40,727 nucleotides of DNA, from positions 1-40,727 of the forward strand of contig CAMCYB010000013.1 of NCBI GenBank assembly GCA_945883615.1, in the 5' to 3' direction. Position numbers and translations under genes: made by a program. This document shows, in pieces, positions 1 through 6,623 of this stretch (its first letter is position 1; each line of letters begins with the position of its first letter). Under the pieces are notes generated by a model. It was given only the letters and a program-made list of their open reading frames with translations. It searched no databases and had not been told where the DNA came from. This DNA is from Bordetella parapertussis. Lineage in GTDB: Bacteria; Pseudomonadota; Gammaproteobacteria; Burkholderiales; Burkholderiaceae_B.

Positions 1-147
1 CATCAAAGATGTACTGACTCGACTGCCCACGCAGAAAGCCAGTCAGATCGAAGAACTATTGCCACATCGCTGGCAACCTGAAGTTGTTGCTGCTTAACCG
101 AAATCAAAATCATGCGTTCTGGCAATATGTGTTCGCTGGACGCTTAC
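1..147 (+). mobile_element. IS66-family insertion sequence, right end
   Basis: The transposase tail ends at 97 and the element appears to end at 147 with GTTCGCTGGACGCTTAC. Its reverse complement starts GTAAGCGTCCAGCGAAC, matching the GTAAGCG termini typical of IS66 elements. The 8 bp after the boundary (148-155, ACAATTAG) would be one copy of the expected 8-bp target duplication. The left end and the rest of the element lie outside the window. Confidence 0.75.
2..97 (+). CDS. IS66-family transposase (TnpC), 3' end only
   Basis: An open frame enters from the left edge and ends at TAA 95-97. The 31 visible residues include DVLTRLP followed by IEELLPHRW, which resembles the conserved C-terminal tail of IS66-family transposases (VLxRLPxxxxxxIxELLPxxW). 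The protein is the DDE transposase that mobilises IS66 elements, but its catalytic core lies outside the window. The match is supported by a terminal inverted repeat of the right type 50 bp downstream (131-147). The reading comes from motif memory of the family, since only the last ~6% of the protein is visible. Confidence 0.85.
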   Translation: MKDVLTRLPTQKASQIEELLPHRWQPEVVAA

Positions 148-471
148 ACAATTAGTCTGTTTACGATTACAGCTGTAGCCTATGCATTATTTGCAGTGGG
201 TTATCTAACAGCAGGTGTTTTTGGTTTTGCAACGATTGCCGCCGTCATACTGATGTACATCAAGCGTTCTGATGTAGCGGGCACTTATTATGCAATTCAT
301 TTCGATTGGTTAATGCACACATTTTTCTGGAGCCTGCTTTGGCTGGCTCTGAGTTTCATTGCAACGTATATTTTAATAGGCTGGTTAGGTGTGATCGCAA
401 CAATTGCTTGGGTTGCTTATCGTCTTTTAATTGGTGGTATCGCGCTTTATGAAAGACGTCCACCCCGCTAA
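112..471 (+). pseudogene. Small membrane protein (DUF4870-like) with 5' end replaced by IS66
   Basis: This 119-codon frame starts inside the IS66 end. Codons 1-12 (to TAC 145-147) are IS sequence; from codon 13 the protein is three hydrophobic segments (about residues 16-50, 66-90, 92-112) around IKRSDVAGTYYAIHFDWLMH. That resembles small DUF4870/TIC20-like inner-membrane proteins of betaproteobacteria, which carry a KRxDVxGTxxxSHxxWxxxTFW motif. The native start and probably about ten residues have been lost to the insertion. No Shine-Dalgarno precedes ATG 112 or ATG 127, so it is probably a remnant, but a translated IS-host hybrid is possible because all membrane segments remain. It ends just before a strong terminator. 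The family assignment is moderate. Confidence 0.65.
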
Positions 472-513
472 CAATCACTCTAAATCAACTCTTTGAAAAA
501 AGATTAATAAATT

Positions 514-550
514 AAAAAAGGCCTATATCAATAAATATAGGCCTTTTTTT
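514..550. terminator. Bidirectional intrinsic terminator
   Basis: A perfect 9-bp stem, GGCCTATAT (520-528) with ATATAGGCC (535-543), has a 6-nt loop. It is flanked by A6 on the left (514-519) and T7 on the right (544-550), so it can terminate in both directions. It sits between the convergent membrane-protein gene (ends 471) and SWIB gene (ends 609). Confidence 0.9.
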
Positions 551-608
551 AAATGAACGGCGATTGACCTGATGTGCAGAACAAAAGTCGATTTAACTTA
601 AAACTAAA

Positions 609-881
609 TTAACTTAAGTGCCCACTTAATAACTTGGTCATTTCAAACATAGAGACTTGATCTTTACCAAATATGGGGCGAAGCTTGTCATCAGCATTGA
701 TGTTGCGGCGATTCGCAGCGTCTTGTAAATCGTGCTTTTTAATGTATTCCCAAATTTTCTTTGTGACTTCAGTGCGGGGTAATGGATCAGCACCAATCAC
801 AGCAGCGAGGTGAGCACTGGGTTTGAGGGGCTTCATAAAAGCAGCATTTGGTTTACGAGCAGTTTTTACGGCAGTGGCCAT
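609..881 (-). CDS. SWIB/MDM2-domain protein
   Basis: A 90-residue basic protein. Residues 1-20 are a lysine-rich tail (KTARKPNAAFMKPLKPS) and about 22-88 form a SWIB/MDM2 fold with LPRTEVTKKIWEYIKKHDLQD and INADDKLRPIFGKDQVSMFEMTKLL. In eukaryotes SWIB domains occur in chromatin remodelling complexes. Small bacterial versions are common in betaproteobacteria and Chlamydia; their role is not established, though nucleoid or DNA-associated function is often suggested. An AGGAG-type site sits about 10 nt before ATG 881. The gene is divergent from pyrC across a 203-bp gap and ends at the bidirectional terminator. Length and motifs fit intact family members. Confidence 0.9.
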   Translation of the reverse strand: MATAVKTARKPNAAFMKPLKPSAHLAAVIGADPLPRTEVTKKIWEYIKKHDLQDAANRRNINADDKLRPIFGKDQVSMFEMTKLLSGHLS

Positions 882-1017
882 TTAGGGCTCTCCTTGTGAA
901 AAATGAGAATGAAACGAGCAAGTTAGCCATGATAACTGCTAATCGTGCGATCATACTAGCCTAAATGTATCAAAGTTTGCACACGACTTAACTATTGTAA
1001 AGCACACGTTTACCCCT

Positions 1018-1033
1018 AGACACGGGTGTGTCT
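1018..1033. repeat. Palindrome upstream of pyrC
   Basis: AGACACGGGTGTGTCT is a 6-bp perfect inverted repeat around a GGGT centre, 52 bp before the pyrC start in the SWIB-pyrC divergent gap. It could be an operator half-site pair or a small hairpin. I know of no regulator that matches it, so the role is open. Confidence 0.4.
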
Positions 1034-1084
1034 CAATTGTTTTTTGACCATTGTGTATTAACTAAGCGAGCTAAATAAACAATT

Positions 1085-2149
1085 ATGCTAACAACACAAG
1101 ACACACTTACCATTATTCGCCCAGATGATTGGCATGTACATTTGCGCGATGGTGCTGCACTTGAAGCTGTCGTAGCCGATACAGCTCGGCATTTTGCACG
1201 CGCTATTGTTATGCCAAACTTAACGCCACCTGTAACAAAGGTGGCACAAGCGCTTGTTTATCGTGAAGCAATACTAATGGCTGCCGCTAAAGCAGGAGTG
1301 GCACAGGGCACTTTTGAGCCTTTAATGACTTTGTTTTTAACAAATAACACCACCCCAGAAGAGATAGTACGTCTAAGTGAAACGCCAGGTGTGCAGGCTG
1401 TCAAGCTTTACCCAGCAGGTGCAACAACGAATTCAGATGCGGGCGTGACTGATTTGTTGAAGTACTGTCGCTCAGCCCTAGAGATGATGCAAAAAAAAGG
1501 GGTGCCGTTCTTAGTGCATGGTGAAGTAACTGACCCTGATATAGATATTTTTGATCGTGAAGCTGTATTTATTGATCGAGTCATGAAACCCTTGCGAGCT
1601 GATTTTCCTGAATTAAAAGTTGTGTTTGAACACATTACAACGCGTGAAGGTGCGCACTATGTTCGTGATGCAGAAGGCCCCGTGGCGGCTACCATAACCC
1701 CGCAACATCTACTCTACAATCGCAACGCAATATTTAAAGGTGGAATCAGGCCACACTATTATTGCTTGCCTATTTTGAAACGCGAGTTGCATCGTCAAGC
1801 TTTAGTCGAGGCAGCCACTAGCGCAAGCCCGCGGTTTTTTCTAGGAACTGACAGTGCACCCCACGCCAAAGGCAGAAAAGAAGACGCATGCGGGTGTGCA
1901 GGCTGTTACAACGCCTTACATGCCATGTCGCTTTATGCCTCAGTCTTCGACGAGGCAGGTCAACTAGACCGGTTAGAGGCTTTTGCAAGTACCCGTGGGC
2001 CTGATTTTTATGGTTTGCCGCGCAACACAAGTCACATCACGCTAAAACGACAAAATTATGTTGTGCCTTTACAGCTCCCTTTTGTTCAAGGCGACACTTT
2101 GGTGCCACTTGCCGCAGGCGAAACCTTGTCTTGGGTTGTGGCAGACTAA
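1085..2149 (+). CDS. pyrC: Dihydroorotase (class II)
   Basis: Catalyses reversible cyclisation of N-carbamoyl-L-aspartate to dihydroorotate, step 3 of de novo pyrimidine synthesis, in the cytosol. At 354 residues it is close to the 348 of E. coli PyrC. The zinc and active-site residues are visible: HVH at 17 and 19 in [12 protein letters not shown], the lysine expected to be carboxylated at 107 ([16 protein letters not shown]), His145 (LVHGEV), His183 (FEHITT) and Asp256 (LGTDSAPH). The start lacks a clear Shine-Dalgarno, but the N-terminus matches the family. An A8 run at 1491-1498 lies inside the coding sequence. The gene ends 12 bp from the convergent uup stop with no terminator between them. 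Confidence 0.97.
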   Translation: MLTTQDTLTIIRPDDWHVHLRDGAALEAVVADTARHFARAIVMPNLTPPVTKVAQALVYREAILMAAAKAGVAQGTFEPLMTLFLTNNTTPEEIVRLSETPGVQAVKLYPAGATTNSDAGVTDLLKYCRSALEMMQKKGVPFLVHGEVTDPDIDIFDREAVFIDRVMKPLRADFPELKVVFEHITTREGAHYVRDAEGPVAATITPQHLLYNRNAIFKGGIRPHYYCLPILKRELHRQALVEAATSASPRFFLGTDSAPHAKGRKEDACGCAGCYNALHAMSLYASVFDEAGQLDRLEAFASTRGPDFYGLPRNTSHITLKRQNYVVPLQLPFVQGDTLVPLAAGETLSWVVAD

Positions 2150-2161
2150 AAACTCTACTCG

Positions 2162-4042
2162 TTAGCGTTTAGCCTCTAATAATTCCCAGCGAGCATAGAG
2201 TTTTTTGAGCTCGTTTTCAACGATTTCAATCTTTGCTTGTACCGTATTGAGAGCACCATCTTGGGTTTGATATAGCTCAGGTGAGGCTAGTTTTTCGACC
2301 CACTCCGCTTGTTCAGACTCAAGTGCTTGAATTTTTGCAGGAAGTGCTTCAAGCTCACGTGCTTCCCATGAAGATAAGCGACTGGCTGACTGAACCTTGC
2401 TAGCAGTCGGTGCATGAGAAGCTACCGACGCTGCACCCTGTGTTGAATTTGATGTGGGGTTTGCCGTTACAGATGAACGGGTTGTTGCATTTGTTTCATT
2501 TGGTTTTTTGTCTGAAGAGTTGCTGTCTTGTATGGCCTTTTGTACCAACCAATCTTGATAGCCACCAACGTACCCTGCCCAATGCCCGTTACCTTCGGCC
2601 ACAATCGTTTGTGTGACAACGTTATCTAAAAATAAACGGTCATGACTGACCAAGAGTACCGTGCCGGGAAACTCAAGCAGCAACGACTCAAGCAACTCAA
2701 GTGTTTCAATATCAAGGTCATTGGTCGGTTCATCTAGCACCAAAATATTAGCGGGGCGCGCAAATAAGCGAGCTAACAACAAACGAGCACGTTCACCGCC
2801 AGACAAACTGCTTACGGGTGACTGAGCGCGAGCGGGTTCAAACAGAAAATCGCTTAAATAGCTCATAACGTGTTTGCGTGATTGACCAATTTCGATCCAT
2901 TCGCTGCCGGGGTTGATGACGTCAGCCAGCGTGGCGTTTTCATCGAGCTGGCTACGCATTTGATCAAAATAAGCAACTTGTAAGCTGGTGCCGAGTTTGA
3001 CGGTGCCCTGATCAGGTTTGAGTACACCTAAAATAATTTGTAAAAGCGTTGATTTACCCGCGCCATTAGGCCCAATAAAGCCAATACGATCACCGCGCAT
3101 AATAGTGGTTGAAAAGTTATCGACAATAACTTTTTCACCAAACGATTTGCTGACGTTTTCAAGTTCAGCAACTAGCTTGCCTGAACTTTGGCTGCTGTCA
3201 ATCGCCAAATTGACTTTGCCCGCGACGTCACGCCGATCAGTGCGTTCGCGTCGTAGTTGCTCTAGACGTCTAACGCGACCTTCATTACGCGTGCGACGTG
3301 CTTCAACGCCTTTGCGTATCCAGACCTCTTCTTGGGCTAACAATTTGTCAAAGCGTGCGTTTTCTAGGTTTTGTGCGTTGAGCCATTCTTCTTTATGCAC
3401 TTGCCAAGCCGAGAAATTGCCCGGAAAGCTTAATAGTTTGCCACGATCAAGTTCAATAATGCGTGTTGCAACACTATCTAAAAAAGCGCGATCGTGCGTA
3501 ATCAGTAAGACCCCAGCTTGTGTGGCTTTAAGTTGTGTTTCAAGCCAGGCAATACCTTCCAAGTCTAAATGGTTGGTGGGTTCGTCTAACAAAAGTAAAT
3601 CAGGGTTATGCACCAAAGCAGCAGCCAAGGCAACGCGTTTGCGCATTCCGCCCGACAAAGCAGAAACTGAGGTGTCAGGGTCGATACCTAATTTATCAAG
3701 CCAAGACAGGGCGCGCGCAGGTTTTTGCCAATCTTCATCATCAAAATGCTCATCACCTTTGGGTGGCAACAAAAGCACCTCAATCACTGTTAGGTTCATA
3801 TCAAGTTCGGGCTCTTGCTCAACCGTGGCAATGCGCAAGCTGTCTAGAGAAACGACTTTGCCATCGTCTGGAGAGACGCGACCATCAAGAAGTTTTAAAA
3901 GCGATGACTTGCCGGCGCCATTGCGACCGATGAGACCGACGCGTTCGCGTTTAACGATCGAAAAGTTGACATCATCAAGCAACGCATGATGACCAAATGC
4001 CAGGTGGGCACGTTGTAAAGAAATTAAAGCTGGTGATGACAT
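2162..4042 (-). CDS. uup: ABC-F family ATPase, Uup type
   Basis: A 626-residue cytosolic protein with two ABC cassettes and no membrane domain. Cassette 1 has GRNGAGKSS, LSGGMRKRVALAAAL and LLLDEPTNHLD; cassette 2 has GPNGAGKST, LSGGERARLLLARLF and LVLDEPTNDLD. After a Ser/Thr/Asn-rich linker of about 50 residues, the C-terminus (SSWEARELEALPAKIQALE onward) is a predicted coiled coil like the Uup C-terminal domain. ABC-F proteins act on ribosomes; Uup has been linked to ribosome function and transposon excision. ATG 4042 is chosen because family alignment begins at MSSPALISLQ; the frame can be extended to a TTG at 4069, but no good ribosome site supports either. It is convergent with pyrC and divergent from rnpB. 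Confidence 0.9.
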   Translation of the reverse strand: MSSPALISLQRAHLAFGHHALLDDVNFSIVKRERVGLIGRNGAGKSSLLKLLDGRVSPDDGKVVSLDSLRIATVEQEPELDMNLTVIEVLLLPPKGDEHFDDEDWQKPARALSWLDKLGIDPDTSVSALSGGMRKRVALAAALVHNPDLLLLDEPTNHLDLEGIAWLETQLKATQAGVLLITHDRAFLDSVATRIIELDRGKLLSFPGNFSAWQVHKEEWLNAQNLENARFDKLLAQEEVWIRKGVEARRTRNEGRVRRLEQLRRERTDRRDVAGKVNLAIDSSQSSGKLVAELENVSKSFGEKVIVDNFSTTIMRGDRIGFIGPNGAGKSTLLQIILGVLKPDQGTVKLGTSLQVAYFDQMRSQLDENATLADVINPGSEWIEIGQSRKHVMSYLSDFLFEPARAQSPVSSLSGGERARLLLARLFARPANILVLDEPTNDLDIETLELLESLLLEFPGTVLLVSHDRLFLDNVVTQTIVAEGNGHWAGYVGGYQDWLVQKAIQDSNSSDKKPNETNATTRSSVTANPTSNSTQGAASVASHAPTASKVQSASRLSSWEARELEALPAKIQALESEQAEWVEKLASPELYQTQDGALNTVQAKIEIVENELKKLYARWELLEAKR

Positions 4043-4171
4043 ATGTGAGGGGTGTGGCCTTAAAGCCAATTAATTGATGACACAAACGCTATTGTCGCAG
4101 GTCATGAGTAATTCGGCTTGCAATGTACAAGTGGGTTCAGCATATTTAATAAAATTAAAAGAATAACTACA

Positions 4172-4211
4172 TTTAAATCTGTTTTAAATCAAATTTAAAT
4201 TAGATTTAAAT
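4172..4211. repeat. Four TTTAAAT motifs at exact 11-bp spacing
   Basis: TTTAAAT occurs at 4172, 4183, 4194 and 4205, each start 11 bp after the previous one, about 64-103 bp upstream of the inferred rnpB start and in the uup-rnpB divergent gap. Three copies extend to the palindrome ATTTAAAT. The spacing puts every motif on nearly the same DNA face, as expected for curved DNA or a cooperative binding array. Confidence 0.8.
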
Positions 4212-4262
4212 GCGTTTTGCCCCGACTCAACCCCCAGCTAAACTCTTTGACCATATCGCGCA

Positions 4263-4268
4263 TACAAT
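4263..4268 (+). promoter_or_regulatory. -10 box of rnpB
   Basis: TACAAT lies 6 bp before the start of the P1 stem at 4275, the right distance for sigma70 initiation at the mature 5' end. No good -35 lies 16-18 bp upstream (around 4239-4246). TTGACC at 4247-4252 is too close to pair with it. Confidence 0.6.
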
Positions 4269-4274
4269 AACAAC

Positions 4275-4682
4275 GCGATGCAAGCTGGGCAATCGCGGCG
4301 CTTTGCGTCGAGGAAGGTCCGGACTCCATAGGGCAGGGTAACGGCTAACGGCCGTCCAGTGGCCTAGTGCGCAAGCGCTAGAACGCTGAGGAATAGGACC
4401 ACAGAGACGAGACTGCAGTGGGGGTCGCCGTTAAGGCGACTCTGATACGGTCATCACCGTATTGAGCGGCCTGCTTGCAGGCTCAACATTGCAGGGTGAA
4501 ACGCGGCAACCTCTACCCGGAGCAACACCAAATAGGCATGCGTGCGATGCAAATCGTGACGGGCGGCACCGTCCAAGTATGCGGGTAGGTGGCTAGAGAC
4601 ACATAGCAATATGTGTACCAGAGGAATGATTGCCGACCTACGCAAGTGGGTTTACAGAATCCGGCCTATAGGCTTGCATCGC
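4275..4682 (+). ncRNA. rnpB: RNase P RNA (type A)
   Basis: The catalytic RNA of RNase P, which matures tRNA 5' ends. The closing P1 helix is visible as GCGATGCAAGC (4275-4285) pairing perfectly with GCTTGCATCGC (4672-4682). Conserved blocks follow in order: GAGGAAGGTCCGGACTCC then ATAGGGCAGGGT near 4310-4340, ACAGAGACGAGACTGCAG near 4400, GGTGAAACGCGGCAACCTC near 4495, AAATAGGCATGC near 4530, and ACAGAATCCGGCCTATAG near 4654-4671. The length of about 408 nt is normal for proteobacteria. The mature ends are inferred from P1. No clear intrinsic terminator follows, only an A/T-rich stretch ending in T5 near 4702-4706. Confidence 0.96.
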
Positions 4683-4837
4683 ACTTAATAATTAATAATA
4701 ATTTTTACACAGCTTTTCTAATGTGTCACCTCTAATTGCGCCCGCAATTTACTGATTCATTTGGTTTTTTATCTTTAGGCATGATGAAGGAAGTCTGCTA
4801 AGTCCTTGTCATCATTGAAAAAACTTACAAATTTGAC

Positions 4838-4900
4838 TTGACCAGTTGAAACCATTCACTTAAAGTGGTGAAAAGTGTAATTTTGTGCAAATTTGTGGGG
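4838..4900 (+). promoter_or_regulatory. Promoter and MraZ-type operator of the dcw cluster
   Basis: TTGACC (4838-4843) and TAAAGT (4861-4866) are spaced by 17 bp, a plausible sigma70 promoter. GTG-led half-sites start at 4865, 4875, 4885 and 4895, exactly 10 bp apart: GTGGT, GTGTA, GTGCA, GTGGG with 5-nt spacers. MraZ of E. coli and other bacteria binds direct TGGGN repeats separated by 5 nt upstream of its own gene, so this fits autorepression. The first and last copies match best. The array overlaps the -10 region and reaches the ribosome site of mraZ. Confidence 0.75.
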
Positions 4901-4905
4901 TAAAT

Positions 4906-5334
4906 GTGTTTCAAGGTAGCAGTGCGCTCACTCTCGATACGAAAGGCCGGGTCAATATACCGACTCGGCATCGTGACGCCTTGAATGAACTGGCGCATGG
5001 CCGCCTCACCATCACTCGCCACCCTGATGGGTGCTTGCTAATCTACCCTCGCCCTGAATGGGAAATGAAACGCGATCAAATCGCGGCCTTTCCGATGCAG
5101 GCGCGTGCTTTGCAGCGCTTGCTGCTCGGTAATGCTCAAGACGTTGAAATAGATACCTCTGGGCGTGTATTGATTGCGCCCGAGTTGCGGGCAGCTGCAG
5201 ACCTAGATCGCGACACCATGTTGCTTGGTATGGGTGCACATTTTGAGTTGTGGAACGCTGCGGCACTGGCCAAGCGCGAAGCCGAAGATTTATCTGCTGG
5301 GTTACCAGAAGCTTTAAGTCAGTTTTCGTTTTAA
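4906..5334 (+). CDS. mraZ: MraZ, transcriptional regulator of the division cluster
   Basis: A 142-residue protein of the AbrB-like double-SpoVT fold. MraZ forms a ring-shaped oligomer, binds repeats in its own promoter and represses the division and wall cluster. The two halves are visible: FQGSSALTLDTKGRVNIPTRHRD at the N-terminus and VEIDTSGRVLIAPELRA after about residue 80, each carrying a DxxGRxxIP/AP signature. GTG 4906 is chosen over GTG 4885 because family members begin at (M)FQGSSAL and a GTGGGG ribosome site sits 5 nt upstream of 4906. The upstream GTG is itself one of the operator repeats. Six bases separate the stop from rsmH. Confidence 0.95.
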   Translation: MFQGSSALTLDTKGRVNIPTRHRDALNELAHGRLTITRHPDGCLLIYPRPEWEMKRDQIAAFPMQARALQRLLLGNAQDVEIDTSGRVLIAPELRAAADLDRDTMLLGMGAHFELWNAAALAKREAEDLSAGLPEALSQFSF

Positions 5335-5340
5335 ACACTG

Positions 5341-6354
5341 ATGTTCACACATCAGTCAGTGCTGTTGAATGAGACGATCGAAGGGGTTTGCCCTAACGAA
5401 ATGTCTGAGGGCGTATTTGTAGACGGTACGTTTGGTCGAGGTGGGCATGCGCGTGCTTTGCTGTCGCGCCTTTCTTCCCAAGCGCGTCTGATTGTCATCG
5501 ATCAAGACCCGCAAGCGATTGAGGTGGCATGGGCATTAGCAAAAACCGATTCCCGTGTCACGGTTGTTCATGCCGGGTTTGGTTCGATGCTTGAGTCATT
5601 AGCTCAGCTGGGTGTGACGTCAGTCGATGGTGTGATGTTAGATCTAGGTGTGTCGTCGCCGCAAATTGATGACGGTGCACGTGGGTTTTCATTTATGCGT
5701 GATGGTCCGCTTGATATGCGAATGAATACGACGCAAGGTCAAACGGCAGCTCAGTGGTTGGCCACTGCTGATGTTGAAGAAATTAAAGGGGTAATAAAAA
5801 GATATGGCGAAGAACGGTTTGCTCTTCAGATTGCAAAAGCGATTGTTGCTCGCTGCGCAACTGACCCAATCAACACCACGCTCGAACTTGCAGGCATCAT
5901 CGCTTCCGCAGTCCGTACGCGGGAAAAGGGTCAGCATCCGGCGACACGCACCTTTCAAGCTATACGGATTCACGTCAATCGTGAGCTCGAAGAGCTTGAT
6001 CTCGCCCTCGAGGCAACTTTAACGTTATTGAAAACAGGCGCACGTATGGCTGTGATTAGTTTTCATTCTCTTGAAGATCGAGTCGTCAAACAATTTATGG
6101 CGGCTGCAGCGCGCCCTGAGGCCGCATTGGCTCGTTTGCCAATACGCGAATCAGAATTGCCGCAGCCTGTTTTAACGCAACTCAAACGTGTGCTGACCTC
6201 AGATCAAGAAATTGACACCAATACACGTGCACGCTCTGCTGTGCTAAGAATTGCGACACGGACCGCAACGCCTCTACCTGCTAAAGGCGCGCGTGAGTTT
6301 TTGCCTCAGTTGTCGCATTCACCTGATCGATCATCATCAAGACGGGGTCGTTGA
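5341..6354 (+). CDS. rsmH: 16S rRNA (cytosine-1402 N4)-methyltransferase
   Basis: RsmH (MraW) uses S-adenosylmethionine to methylate N4 of C1402 in the ribosomal P site. The SAM-binding motif DGTFGRGGH is at residues 28-36; MLDLGVSSPQID, GPLDMRMN and ISFHSLEDRVVKQF follow in family order. At 337 residues it is slightly longer than the E. coli enzyme (313), mostly through a basic, serine-rich C-terminal tail ending SSSRRGR. Its stop overlaps the ftsL start (TGATG), so the two are probably translationally coupled. Position 2 of the dcw cluster is canonical. Confidence 0.97.
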   Translation: MFTHQSVLLNETIEGVCPNEMSEGVFVDGTFGRGGHARALLSRLSSQARLIVIDQDPQAIEVAWALAKTDSRVTVVHAGFGSMLESLAQLGVTSVDGVMLDLGVSSPQIDDGARGFSFMRDGPLDMRMNTTQGQTAAQWLATADVEEIKGVIKRYGEERFALQIAKAIVARCATDPINTTLELAGIIASAVRTREKGQHPATRTFQAIRIHVNRELEELDLALEATLTLLKTGARMAVISFHSLEDRVVKQFMAAAARPEAALARLPIRESELPQPVLTQLKRVLTSDQEIDTNTRARSAVLRIATRTATPLPAKGAREFLPQLSHSPDRSSSRRGR

Positions 6355-6623
6355 TGGGGCGAATCAATATTGTGCTTGCTGTGATGTTGATGTTGTCAGC
6401 CTTGTCGCTGGTTACAGCACGCTATCAGGGCCGGCAACTGTTTATGCAAAATGAACAGCTCAAGTCACAAGGGCGAGAGCTCGATATAGATTGGCGACGC
6501 TTGCAAATCGAACGTGCCGAGTTGTCTCGAAATGCACGCGTTGATCAATTGGCACGTGATATTTTGAAAATGGTACCTATTGTTCCTGAACGCACAATTT
6601 ACATTCAAGGGGTTACGCCTTGA
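6354..6623 (+). CDS. ftsL: Cell division protein FtsL
   Basis: An 89-residue bitopic inner-membrane protein. Residues 4-22 form one membrane segment and about 30-65 a predicted periplasmic coiled coil (LFMQNEQLKSQGRELDIDWRRLQIERAEL). FtsL forms a complex with FtsB and FtsQ and helps activate FtsWI at the septum. Identification rests on size, topology and position between rsmH and ftsI, since FtsL sequences diverge strongly. ATG 6354 overlaps the rsmH stop. An in-frame TTG three bases upstream is less likely. The stop TGA overlaps the TTG start of ftsI. Confidence 0.92.
   Translation: MGRINIVLAVMLMLSALSLVTARYQGRQLFMQNEQLKSQGRELDIDWRRLQIERAELSRNARVDQLARDILKMVPIVPERTIYIQGVTP

Noticed and set aside
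514..550. Terminator considered as an IS or REP remnant
   Set aside because: The A6-stem-loop-T7 layout between convergent genes is fully explained by a bidirectional intrinsic terminator.
1491..1498. A8 homopolymer in pyrC as a phase-variation switch
   Set aside because: The frame is intact and a single A8 run in an A-rich codon context is common; there is no sign of a family of variants, so I note it only as a possible slippage point.
3018..3989. A 323-codon open frame on the plus strand
   Set aside because: It lies wholly opposite uup, is Ser/Arg-rich as expected for an antisense shadow of an ABC ATPase, and has no family motif.
4247..4252. TTGACC as the -35 box of rnpB
   Set aside because: It is only 10 bp from the TACAAT -10 box, too close for sigma70 promoter use with the start fixed by the P1 stem.
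4454..4645. A 63-codon open frame on the minus strand
   Set aside because: It lies opposite RNase P RNA conserved regions, and the RNA explains the sequence fully.
4683..4837. A terminator or small gene after rnpB
   Set aside because: The stretch is A/T-rich with short palindromic patches, but I see no stem followed by a T-run and no coding frame with a ribosome site.
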